Shown: positions 1 through 5,956, numbered from the stretch's first letter. The stretch: 5,956 nucleotides of DNA from Pseudomonadota bacterium (GCA_027623845.1 JAQBUJ010000226.1:1-5956), one strand, 5' to 3'. Translations and numbers: made by a program. Notes: generated from the letters alone by a model not told the origin.

Positions 1-71
1 TCCTTCAGCGATTTGCCGAAATCCCCGAACGGCGTGCGCTTACCGCCCGCGATTACAATCTCCTGCACCAT
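1..71 (-). CDS. Thiolase (acetyl-CoA acyltransferase family), N-terminal fragment cut by the window edge
   Basis: Only the first 23 codons are inside the window. Reading the minus strand from the ATG at 71-69 gives MVQEIVIAGGKRTPFGDFGK followed by SLK and an incomplete codon. The pattern (I/V)VIAGGKRTPFGDFGKSL is the characteristic first beta strand and loop of thiolases, where the family usually has a form like VIVxAxRTPxGxFGGSL. Thiolases either condense two acetyl-CoA to acetoacetyl-CoA or cleave 3-ketoacyl-CoA; the nucleophilic Cys and the other catalytic residues lie outside the window, so the biosynthetic and degradative types cannot be told apart. The start is supported by a strong ribosome binding site (CCGGAGGAG) 6 nt upstream. 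The gene follows tadA in the same direction after 231 nt, which leaves room for its own promoter. The gene is too short here to be found by an ORF-length filter. Confidence 0.85.
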   Translation of the reverse strand, partial: MVQEIVIAGGKRTPFGDFGKSLK

Positions 72-77
72 GGCCAA

Positions 78-86
78 CTCCTCCGG
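78..86 (-). promoter_or_regulatory. Ribosome binding site of the thiolase gene
   Basis: The minus strand reads CCGGAGGAG, followed by a 6-nt spacer (TTGGCC) and the ATG at 71. It is a near-complete anti-Shine-Dalgarno match and fixes the start of the partial thiolase gene. An upstream ATG on the same strand is out of frame with the thiolase reading. Confidence 0.8.
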
Positions 87-302
87 GATAAATAGATTCG
101 CCCATATTTGCCCCGGCCAAGCCGCCCTTGCAAGCACGCGCTTTCGATCGCGTTTGGTTAGCGCATCCACGGTGAACCGATGCCTGATGTCGGCTTTGAG
201 ATTGCTTGCGGCGAAGCCACGAAAGGTGGTCGTTCGGGGCCTGCCTAGATAGCGGGTTAGCCGGCGCGGTTAACCACCGTCGCCGCTCTCCTTTGGTTCG
301 GG

Positions 303-797
303 CTATCGCCGTTGCTGAAAAAACGCCTTCAACAGGCCGCCGGCCTCAGATTCCTCGACCCCGCCGACAACTTCCGGGCGGTGATTGCAACCGGGTTGGG
401 CGAAGATCCTGGCCCCATGCTCGACCCCGCCGCCCTTTGGGTCATAGGCGGCGAAGACCACCCGTCGTAAGCGGGCAAAGGCGATCGCCTGGGCACACAT
501 GGCACAAGGCTCCAGGGTCACTGTCAGATCGCAATCGGTAAGCCGCGCCTCGCCGCGCGCGGCGGCGGCGGCGCGGATCACCAGTATCTCGGCATGAGCG
601 GTCGGGTCGGCCAATTCCTCAACCCGATTGCCGGCGCGGGCCAACACCGCTCCGGTCCGCGCATCGGTGATCACCGCCCCAACCGGCACTTCTCCGCGCG
701 CTGCCGCCGCGCGCGCTTCGCCCAGCGCCAGCGCCATTACAGAGCTGGCCCCTCTATTAGACGCGGAATTGGGCGCAGGACTAGGGTCGCCGATCAT
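303..797 (-). CDS. tadA: tRNA-specific adenosine deaminase TadA
   Basis: TadA deaminates the wobble adenosine A34 of tRNA-Arg(ACG) to inosine in the cytoplasm, letting one tRNA read several CGN codons. With the ATG at 797 the protein is 164 residues, normal for the family. The zinc deaminase core is complete: HAE with the zinc ligand H68 and catalytic E70, and PCAMC with zinc ligands C98 and C101. The conserved GEVPVGAVI segment lies at about 36-44 and GNRVEEL at about 56-62, whose Asn helps bind the target base. The family C-terminal region (YDPKGGGVEHG, then a hydrophobic helix ending FFQQRR) is present. The start is uncertain: a GTG at 803 and an ATG at 737 are in frame. The ATG at 737 begins right at the conserved MALALGEARAAAARGEVP block and has a G-rich upstream stretch at a long spacing. 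The gene follows livM by 94 nt and is probably not functionally linked to the importer. Confidence 0.95.
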   Translation of the reverse strand: MIGDPSPAPNSASNRGASSVMALALGEARAAAARGEVPVGAVITDARTGAVLARAGNRVEELADPTAHAEILVIRAAAAARGEARLTDCDLTVTLEPCAMCAQAIAFARLRRVVFAAYDPKGGGVEHGARIFAQPGCNHRPEVVGGVEESEAGGLLKAFFQQRR

Positions 798-842
798 GAT
801 CACCTGTCTCTATTGGGCCGCAGGATCACCCCTTGGATCAAC

Positions 843-870
843 TGGGTGGGGCCATAGCATCCCCGGCCCA
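843..870 (-). other. Weak stem-loop between the LivM-type permease gene and tadA
   Basis: The minus strand can pair TGGG with CCCA and GGGG with CCCC around a 9-nt loop, or alternatively GGGCC with GGCCC around an 11-nt loop (849-853 with 865-869). It sits within the 94-nt gap after the last importer gene. There is no U-run after it, so it does not qualify as an intrinsic terminator. It could slow polymerase or protect the importer mRNA 3' end, but that is inference. Confidence 0.25.
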
Positions 871-891
871 AGACGGCCAATAGCGAATTGG

Positions 892-1908
892 CTAGCCACT
901 ATCGGCGGATCGGGTCGCCGGTTCTTGCTTTTTCGCCCGGCCACCGGCCAAACGGTCAAGCAGCTCACCCAGAATACCCTTGGGCAGGAAGATGATGAAC
1001 AGCACCAGCATCAAGCCATAAACCGTGGTGTCCAACCCCGCCAGATCAATGCCTTCGGTGCGAAGGTCGGTGATGATATTGCGAAAAATCTCGGTCATCA
1101 TGATGGTTATGATCGCCCCGATGGTCGGCCCCATCCAGGTGTAGAGACCCCCGACCACCACCGCGAAGATGATCTGCAGTGAAATGCCGATCCCACCGAC
1201 CACATCAGGCGCCACGAACATTTGATACTGGCAATAGAACGCCCCGCCCAAGGCCGTCATCATCGCGCTCAACACGGTGATCTTGAGTTTGGTCCGGGTG
1301 ACGTAGATGCCGGCGGCGGCGGAAGATTCCTCATCCTCGGAGATCGCGTCCAGCGCGTAGCGCATCATCGATCGGTCAACCAGTTTCCAGATCAACAGGC
1401 TAAGCGCCCAGCCGCCCAGCACAAGCAGATAGAAGGTCTCCTTATCGGCGAATTGCAGCGCGTATAACGAGTTCCCATCGCCTTCCCGGTTCGGGGTGAA
1501 GCCGAGCGAGCCGCCGGTATAATCGCGGGTCGCCATGATGATCAAGCGCACCACCTCACTCAGCGCCAAGGTCACCAGCGCGAAATAATGGCCGACGATG
1601 CGGAATTGAAAGCAGGGATAAGCGACAATGAAAGCCAGCGCCGCCGCCGTCAGCAAGGACGCCGGAATGCCGATCCACGGTGAGATTCCGCCAAAATTCC
1701 AGAGCAGAGCGGTCACATAAGCGCCGACGGTCATGAAGGCGCCATGACCAAGCGACACCAAACCGAACCGCCCCATCAGCGACCAGGACGTATAGACAAT
1801 CGACCAGATCAGAATAACGATCATCAGATGTAACGGGTATTGCGGCGTGCCAATGAACGGCACGGAGACCATAACCAGGCCAATGACGTAGGGAAGCAGC
1901 TTTTTCAT
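892..1908 (-). CDS. livM: LivM-type permease of a branched-chain amino acid (HAAT) family ABC importer
   Basis: This is the second inner-membrane permease, which would pair with the LivH-type subunit to form the translocation path. From the ATG at 1908 it is 338 residues, within the usual LivM range. A GTG one codon upstream (1911) is the alternative; the ATG has a better spaced GGGGA upstream. Family marks, numbered from the GTG: the GRFGLVSLGHGAFMTVGAY block (about 48-65), YFALVTLALSEVVRLI (about 109-124), TGGSLGFT (132-139) and a cytoplasmic coupling loop ALDAISEDEESSAAAGIYV (about 186-204) that contacts the ATPases. About eight to ten hydrophobic membrane segments are visible, the last ending in IIFLPKGILGELLDRL near 306-321. 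The tail is charged and polar (GRAKKQEPATRSADSG). Its ATG overlaps the LivH-type stop by one base (TGATG), which implies translational coupling. A preserved reading frame over the full length argues it is under selection. The substrate is unknown. Confidence 0.93.
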   Translation of the reverse strand: MKKLLPYVIGLVMVSVPFIGTPQYPLHLMIVILIWSIVYTSWSLMGRFGLVSLGHGAFMTVGAYVTALLWNFGGISPWIGIPASLLTAAALAFIVAYPCFQFRIVGHYFALVTLALSEVVRLIIMATRDYTGGSLGFTPNREGDGNSLYALQFADKETFYLLVLGGWALSLLIWKLVDRSMMRYALDAISEDEESSAAAGIYVTRTKLKITVLSAMMTALGGAFYCQYQMFVAPDVVGGIGISLQIIFAVVVGGLYTWMGPTIGAIITIMMTEIFRNIITDLRTEGIDLAGLDTTVYGLMLVLFIIFLPKGILGELLDRLAGGRAKKQEPATRSADSG

Positions 1909-2776
1909 CACTTATTCCCCAACAGGCCTTGCGGGCGCACGAACATCATGACGATGAAGAAGACGAACGCCATCACGTAACCCCATTCCAGTTCGGCGTA
2001 GAGACCGCCAACACTAATGATTAGGCTTAGGATAAAGGCGCCGATGAAGCCGCCGAGCCTGTTGCCCAGGCCGCCAAGCACGCAAATGATGAAGGTGATC
2101 GGCCCGAAAGTTATGCCGACAAACGGATGCACGTCGTATTGCAGCACCAGCAGACAGGACGCCAATCCGGCCAGACCGCCGCCGACCAGCGCCGTCACCC
2201 AATAGACCTTCCGGGAATCAACGCCCATGAGCACCATGATCTCACGATCCTGGCTGATCGCCCGGATCGCAGCGCCGATATAGGTCTTGGTCAGGAAAAG
2301 GTAGAGCCCACCATCCCGATCAACGCCACCCCGAACGCCAGCAGACGGGCATAGCTGAAATACATTTCGTTATATTCCAGGATCGGCAGACGCAGACCGA
2401 GGTTCTTGAACTCGATCCCCCACATCAAAGTCGCGACGCTCTGGAAAAAGAACAGCAGACCGCCCGTCGCCAATAGCTGATTGATCGGTGGAGAACCAAG
2501 GATCGGCGCGATTACCAACACATGCACCAGCAGGCCGAGAATCGCCACGACCCCGATCGCCGCCAGCGCCGCCAGGAGGATCGGGACATCATAGACGCCG
2601 TTCAGCCAGTACATCGTGTACATGCCAAACATCACCAATTCGGCATAGCAGATCCAGACCACGTCAACGACGCCGAAGATCAGGTTCAGCCCAAGCGACA
2701 GCAGCGCCAACACGCCGCCGAACAGCACGCCGTTAATCAGTGCCTCGACCAGGAAAATGTCAAAAATGCCGTCCAT
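1908..2776 (-). pseudogene. livH: LivH-type permease of the same importer, split by a one-base frameshift
   Basis: This should be the first inner-membrane permease. The 5' part (2776-2291, 161 codons) starts MDGIFDIFLVEALINGVLFG, with the LivH-like first membrane segment and the LLSLGLNLIFGVVDVV block (about 25-40). It is in frame through G157, then reads STFS and stops at 2291. The 3' part is in the next frame, open from 2306 to the stop at 1908. It continues LYLFLTKTYIGAAIRAISQD, the normal LivH sequence leading into the coupling loop, then MVLMGVDSRK, LGGLGNRLGGFIGAF and the terminal FVRPQGLLGNK. The frames join if the GGG at 2309-2307 (CCC on the plus strand) had one more G, which restores 289 residues, a normal length. 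An internal ATG at 2237 gives a 109-residue 3' open frame but is not a natural start. The N-terminal start is 24 nt after livF. No convincing slippery heptamer precedes the stop. A recent mutation or a sequencing error is more likely than programmed frameshifting. Confidence 0.88.
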
Positions 2777-2800
2777 GAACCCTGTTCCCTCGCCGTCGCC

Positions 2801-3505
2801 TCAAATGCCCATATAGGCTTTGCGCACGCTTTCGCTTTTCAGCAGATCGGCGGCATTGCCGCTGTCAATCAGCTGGCCGGCCTCAAGCAGATAGGCCCGA
2901 TCGGCCACCTTCAGGACCTGCTGTACGTTCTGTTCGACGATCAGCACGGTATATCCCTCTTGGCGGATCCGCCGCACCAAGCCGAAAACCTGCTGCACCA
3001 CGACCGGCGCCAAGCCAGCCGAGGGCTCATCCATCAACAATAACTTCGGTCCCGACATCAGCGCCCGCCCGATGGCGCACATCTGTTGTTCACCCCCGGA
3101 CATCGTGCCGGCAAGCTGCGTCCGTCGCTCACGCATGCGCGGAAACAACTCGTAGACGAATTCCAAACTTTGGGCGCTTTTGGTCCGCGCGGTCGGCGCG
3201 AAGGCCCCGAGTTTCAAGTTGTCCTCGACCGTCATTCCGGGGAACAGCCGCCGGTTCTCCGGCACATGAGCCACGCCCATCTCGACAATTTCGTGCGGCG
3301 GCACCGTCGTCAGCGAGGCCCCTTCCATGGTCAGCGACCCTGAAAACGGCGCGGTCATTCCGGAGATCACCCGCATCAGCGTGGTCTTGCCGGCGCCGTT
3401 CGGGCCGATCACCGCCACCGCCTCGCCGGCGTTTACTTCGATCGAGATGTCAAACAGCGCCTGGAATGACCCGTATCCGGCGTTCACGCCCTTCAATTCA
3501 AGCAT
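2801..3505 (-). CDS. livF: LivF-type ATP-binding protein of the importer
   Basis: This cytoplasmic ATPase subunit would power uptake as a heterodimer with the LivG-type protein. From the ATG at 3505 it is 234 residues, matching the usual LivF size, and it opens with MLELKGVNAGYGSFQALFDI, the standard LivF start. A farther ATG at 3553 would add 16 residues (MPPIGTSHHGRKEIQP) that do not resemble the family and lack a good ribosome binding site, so I reject it. Motifs from the 3505 start: Walker A GPNGAGKTT (34-42), the VPENRRLFPGMTVEDNL block (81-97), signature MSGGEQQ (135-141), Walker B LLLMDEP (155-161) with catalytic E160, and VEQN (190-193) at the switch position. Gln in place of the canonical His there is usual in LivF proteins. 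It lies 56 nt after the LivG-type gene and 24 nt before the LivH-type gene. Confidence 0.95.
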   Translation of the reverse strand: MLELKGVNAGYGSFQALFDISIEVNAGEAVAVIGPNGAGKTTLMRVISGMTAPFSGSLTMEGASLTTVPPHEIVEMGVAHVPENRRLFPGMTVEDNLKLGAFAPTARTKSAQSLEFVYELFPRMRERRTQLAGTMSGGEQQMCAIGRALMSGPKLLLMDEPSAGLAPVVVQQVFGLVRRIRQEGYTVLIVEQNVQQVLKVADRAYLLEAGQLIDSGNAADLLKSESVRKAYMGI

Positions 3506-3561
3506 GGGCTGAATCTCTTTTCGTCCATGATGGGATGTTCCGATCGGGGGCATCTGGCATG

Positions 3562-4359
3562 TTAGAGCGCCGCGCCTGAAGTTGCCCCGGACGCTTCTCC
3601 CGATGCTGCCGAAGCCTGGGCGTCATCGGAATCAGTGCCGAGATAGACCTCGATCACCTTGGGGTCGTGCGCGACTTCGCTTGGCAAACCCTCGGAGATC
3701 TTTTCACCGTGATCCAACACCATCACCCGATCGACCACGCGCATGAGGACCCCCATGATATGCTCGACCCAGATGATCGTGATGCCCATCTCGGTGCGGA
3801 TGCGTTTCAGCATATCCGCCGCTTGATCCATCTCTGAGTTGTCGAGGCCGCCGAGGCTTTCATCAGCCAGCAAAAGCTCCGGTCCGGTGGCCAGGGCACG
3901 GGCCAATTCAAGCTTCTTCAGCCCGGCCGCGCCCAAGGTCGAAACGCTGGCATGCGGATCGGTTGGCAGGCCGACCAGATCCAAGGCCCGCTCCGCCGCT
4001 TCGAAAGCCGCCTTGCGAGAGCCAATCCCGTCCTGGCCATAAAATCCGGCGACGACGATATTTTCCAGAACCGACAGCCGGTGGATCGGCCTGGGTATCT
4101 GGAAAGTCCGCCCGATCCCGGCATGGCAGATACGGTTCGGCAGATTGCCGCCGATCTCCTTGCCCTTGAAACGCACCGAGCCTTCGGTCGGCTTGAGCGC
4201 CCCAGAGACCATGTTGAAGATCGTGCTCTTACCAGACCCATTCGGTCCGATCAGGCCAAGGATTTCGCCTTTCTCGACCTGAAAAGAGACCTTATCGACG
4301 GCGGTAAAACCGCCGAAGCGCTTAACAAGCGCCTCGACGGCGAGAATCGGTTCGGCCAT
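3562..4359 (-). CDS. livG: LivG-type ATP-binding protein of the importer, with divergent signature motif
   Basis: This is the second ATPase subunit, 265 residues. Visible motifs are Walker A GPNGSGKST (38-46), the Q-loop in GRTFQIPRP (Q87), a signature region reading STLGAAGLKKLELARAL (140-156), Walker B LLLADE (162-167) followed by SLGGLD, and the switch His in WVEH (H200). RTFQ near residue 84-87 and the VEH ending mark it as LivG rather than LivF. Two departures from the usual LivG are clear: the signature reads LGAAG where LSYGQ or LSGGQ is common, and the residue after the catalytic Glu is Ser, not Pro. The catalytic Glu, Lys and His are kept, so it should still hydrolyse ATP. The last 25 residues form an Ala/Ser/Gly-rich tail after the normal VYLGT end. 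The ATG at 4359 gives the normal N-terminus (ILAVEALVKRFGGFTAVD) and an AAGGTG sits upstream. Confidence 0.94.
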   Translation of the reverse strand: MAEPILAVEALVKRFGGFTAVDKVSFQVEKGEILGLIGPNGSGKSTIFNMVSGALKPTEGSVRFKGKEIGGNLPNRICHAGIGRTFQIPRPIHRLSVLENIVVAGFYGQDGIGSRKAAFEAAERALDLVGLPTDPHASVSTLGAAGLKKLELARALATGPELLLADESLGGLDNSEMDQAADMLKRIRTEMGITIIWVEHIMGVLMRVVDRVMVLDHGEKISEGLPSEVAHDPKVIEVYLGTDSDDAQASAASGEASGATSGAAL

Positions 4360-4429
4360 GGCTGTTACGCACCTTTTCCAGACAAGACAGCCACGACCGA
4401 CCGGTTAGAGGAACGATCGCTCATGCCGA

Positions 4430-5734
4430 TTACTTAGCGTAGGGCGAGGTTTTCGGCAGCGGCATAACCGGATCAACGGTCTGCAGCGGCAATGGCCAGA
4501 CGATCTTCACCTTGCCGTCGATATACTGCACCACCACCGGCGCCGCCCGTTCGTTCTGCCCGGACATGCTTGAGTCCTTCGGTTGGAACTTCACTCCATA
4601 GCCCATCAGCGTACCGCCGACCGGAATATCGGTTTCGGCGGCGGCCTGGCGCAATGCGTCCGGGGTGATCCCGCCATGATTCTTGATAGCGCGCGGCAGC
4701 ACGTCGTCGAAGAACGTGTAGGTGTTGCTGGCCGACATGCCGACATGCGCCGAGAGCGCCTTCACGTCGGGGTGCACCTTTTTGTATTCGGCGCCAACCA
4801 TCTGCGTGATATCGCCAAGACCCGCCGTCAGGGTCTTCGGATCGATCAGCCAAATCGACACCGGGTCGACGTTGTAGATGTAGTTGGCGTCGTCGCCGAA
4901 GGTCGCATAGAGCTTGTCCGGCACACCATAACCGGCGCCATGACCGATCAACGCCTTCCAGCGCAGACCCAGCTCGCGGCTTTGGCGCAGGAACAGCGTG
5001 ATATCCGGGTTGTAACCGGTATGGAAAATCACGTCCGGGCGGGCCCGCTTGAGTTTGGTGACCAGCGAGGAAAGATCCGGCGCCGTCGCTGAATAACCCT
5101 CTTTGAGAACAACTTTGAAACCATGTTGTTTCGACCCCGCCTCATTACCAGCGGCGACACCGCTGCCATAGGGGCCGTCCTCATGAATGATCGCGACCTT
5201 CAGATCTTTCGGGTCGGTGCCAAGCTTGGACTTGGCGTAATTGGCCACGAAATCCGGCGACGTGGTGCCGAACATGCCGCCATGCGGTTGAATCCGATAG
5301 ACATACTCAAGATGCCGATCCTTGAGCACCGCCGGCGAGATGCAGGTGGTGATCCACATGAATTTCTTCAGCGCATCGACCTTGGCCGAAACCGGCACGC
5401 ACTGGGCGCTGGAGTAAAAGCCCAGCAGCATGTCGACCTTTTCCTGCTCGATCAGGCGGACCGCTTCGTTAATCGCGATCTCCGGCTTCGACTGTGCGTC
5501 GGCATAGATCGCGTTGATTTTATAGCCTTCGACGCCGCCTTTGGAATTGAAGTAATCGATCATGATCTTCGCGCCGAGCGCATGCAGGGACGAACCACCA
5601 GCCGCCAATGGGCCAGTGTAATCGTAGATCACGCCTATCTTGATTTCCTTGGCCTGCGCCTGCGCCGCAAACGTCAACGCCGCCGCCGTCACCAAGCCAA
5701 GACCGAGCCCTTTTAGAGTCTTTGTGAAATACAT
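4430..5734 (-). CDS. Periplasmic substrate-binding protein of a branched-chain amino acid (HAAT) type ABC importer
   Basis: This is the first gene of the operon and encodes a 434-residue secreted receptor of the periplasmic binding protein type I fold. It has a Sec signal peptide: basic start (MYFTKTLKG), hydrophobic core (LGLVTAAALTFAA) and a likely cut after A28 (AQAQA before KEIKIGV). No lipobox Cys is present, so it should be free in the periplasm. The mature start KEIKIGVIYDYTGPLAAGGS is the family ligand-loop pattern, followed by the Asn-Ser-Lys-Gly-Gly-Val helix end (63-68) and the EAVRLIEQEKVDMLLG block (90-105). The only two cysteines, C112 and C131, could form a disulfide. The second lobe begins near LKVAIIHEDGPYGSG (178-192), with RARPDVIFHTGYNPD (230-244) typical of the fold. 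The ligand is not identifiable: LivK, amide, urea and aromatic or carboxylate receptors share this architecture. A ribosome binding site AGGGAGGT lies 8 nt before the ATG. The gene precedes the LivG-type gene by 70 nt. Confidence 0.93.
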   Translation of the reverse strand: MYFTKTLKGLGLGLVTAAALTFAAQAQAKEIKIGVIYDYTGPLAAGGSSLHALGAKIMIDYFNSKGGVEGYKINAIYADAQSKPEIAINEAVRLIEQEKVDMLLGFYSSAQCVPVSAKVDALKKFMWITTCISPAVLKDRHLEYVYRIQPHGGMFGTTSPDFVANYAKSKLGTDPKDLKVAIIHEDGPYGSGVAAGNEAGSKQHGFKVVLKEGYSATAPDLSSLVTKLKRARPDVIFHTGYNPDITLFLRQSRELGLRWKALIGHGAGYGVPDKLYATFGDDANYIYNVDPVSIWLIDPKTLTAGLGDITQMVGAEYKKVHPDVKALSAHVGMSASNTYTFFDDVLPRAIKNHGGITPDALRQAAAETDIPVGGTLMGYGVKFQPKDSSMSGQNERAAPVVVQYIDGKVKIVWPLPLQTVDPVMPLPKTSPYAK

Positions 5735-5742
5735 GAGTCGAT

Positions 5743-5750
5743 ACCTCCCT
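5743..5750 (-). promoter_or_regulatory. Ribosome binding site of the substrate-binding protein gene
   Basis: The minus strand reads AGGGAGGT, 8 nt before the ATG at 5734, just after an AT-rich stretch (about 5753-5772). It is the strongest ribosome binding site in the operon, as expected for a binding protein made in excess over the membrane subunits. Confidence 0.8.
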
Positions 5751-5823
5751 GTTTAATTTTTCTTTATTGCAGAGAAGTGTGACTGATAATCCTGACCCTC
5801 AAAACCCACGCATAAAAGGACGC

Positions 5824-5836
5824 GGCGCGTCGCGCC
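5824..5836. repeat. GGCGCG-T-CGCGCC palindrome in the operon leader
   Basis: Two perfect 6-bp arms flank a single central base, about 90 bp upstream of the binding protein start. The one-base spacer is too tight for an RNA hairpin of the whole arms, so a DNA operator or a chance GC-rich palindrome is more plausible. No regulator gene lies in the window. Confidence 0.4.
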
Positions 5837-5881
5837 ACTTCATCTCTATGGTGATGGCCGCCGCCGGCCAGCCTTGAGGGT

Positions 5882-5922
5882 CGCCGCAGGCGCTTAATCT
5901 TGAAGACCGCCGCGGGCGCTTA
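5882..5922. repeat. Pair of 15-bp direct repeats CGCCGC(A/G)GGCGCTTA
   Basis: Copy one is at 5882-5896 and copy two at 5908-5922, with 26 bp from start to start and one mismatch. The spacing is close to two and a half helical turns. The units could be regulator half sites or pieces of a dispersed repeat that continues through 5956. Confidence 0.45.
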
Positions 5923-5956
5923 TACCAATTTGCGCTGAGGCTGACTCGCGAGGGAT

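Larger units (their letters stand above)
5735..5956 (-). promoter_or_regulatory. Leader/promoter region of the importer operon, with short inverted and direct repeats
   Basis: The 222 bases upstream of the operon hold no gene I can support. Any promoter should lie here because the binding protein gene is first, but I see no convincing -35/-10 pair or -24/-12 pair. Three repeat structures are visible: a perfect 9-bp inverted repeat GACCCTCAA/TTGAGGGTC (5794-5802 with 5874-5882), a perfect GGCGCG-T-CGCGCC palindrome (5824-5836) between its arms, and a 15-bp direct repeat with one mismatch, CGCCGC(A/G)GGCGCTTA (5882-5896 and 5908-5922). They may be operator sites, RNA leader structure or part of a dispersed intergenic repeat. 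Confidence 0.4.

Noticed and set aside
13..252. 79-residue plus-strand open frame at the left edge
   Set aside because: It overlaps the thiolase start and its ribosome binding site on the other strand and has no recognisable features.
255..275. GGTTAGCC-GGCGC-GGTTAACC stem-loop as a tadA terminator
   Set aside because: On the transcribed minus strand the stem has an A-C mismatch, and there is no U-run after it, so it does not meet the intrinsic terminator pattern.
628..1182. 184-residue plus-strand open frame across the tadA/livM junction
   Set aside because: It is antisense to tadA and livM, with low-complexity composition and no good start signal.
2522..3043. 173-residue plus-strand open frame across the livH/livF junction
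   Set aside because: It is His/Gln-rich, antisense to two recognised genes, and crosses their boundary without any family signal.
3918..4241. 107-residue minus-strand frame inside the LivG-type gene
   Set aside because: It is an alternate frame of a well supported ATPase gene and shows no domain of its own.
4360..4429. Attenuator or mRNA-stabilising hairpin between the binding protein and LivG-type genes
   Set aside because: Such elements are common at this place in transporter operons, but I found only a short ACCGGT palindrome and no convincing stem-loop.
4583..5716. Two long plus-strand open frames (4583-5092, 169 residues, and 5123-5716, 197 residues) opposite the binding protein gene
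   Set aside because: They lie wholly antisense to a gene with clear family motifs, have no recognisable domains, and look like the usual shadow of GC-rich codon use.
5848..5877. Plus-strand nine-codon frame (MVMAAAGQP) as a leader peptide
   Set aside because: It points away from the operon, has no ribosome binding site and no regulatory codon run.

Overview
The window is about 6 kb of GC-rich bacterial DNA in which every supported gene lies on the minus strand, so the biological order runs from high to low coordinates. The gene types, the Ala-rich high-GC coding and the two-gene tail (tadA, thiolase) suggest an alphaproteobacterium, perhaps Rhodospirillales-like. That placement is inference; no rRNA or marker gene is present to settle it.

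Region by region: 5956-5735 is a leader with no supported gene, carrying short inverted and direct repeats. 5734-892 is a five-gene ABC importer operon of the branched-chain/hydrophobic amino acid transporter (HAAT, Liv) type, in the order substrate-binding protein, LivG-type ATPase, LivF-type ATPase, LivH-type permease, LivM-type permease. Spacings are 70, 56 and 24 nt, then a 1-nt stop/start overlap. After a 94-nt gap with a weak hairpin comes tadA (797-303), the tRNA adenosine deaminase. After a further 231-nt gap, the first 23 codons of a thiolase (acetyl-CoA acyltransferase family) run off the left edge (71-1).

In the importer, a secreted binding protein would capture a small organic ligand in the periplasm and deliver it to the LivH/LivM permease pair, powered by the LivG/LivF ATPase pair. 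The ligand cannot be read from the sequence. The family takes branched-chain amino acids, amides, urea and aromatic or other carboxylates, and the thiolase nearby is only a weak hint of a carboxylate or CoA-linked catabolic setting.

The most notable observation is that the LivH-type permease gene is split by a one-base frameshift at about 2307-2309. Restoring a single G on the coding strand gives a continuous 289-residue permease of normal family length, so this is either a recent inactivating mutation or a sequence error. A second point is that the LivG-type ATPase has a divergent signature motif (LGAAG) and DES instead of DEP after Walker B. I found no RNA gene, CRISPR array, insertion sequence or clearly novel system; this looks like an ordinary transport operon next to housekeeping genes.
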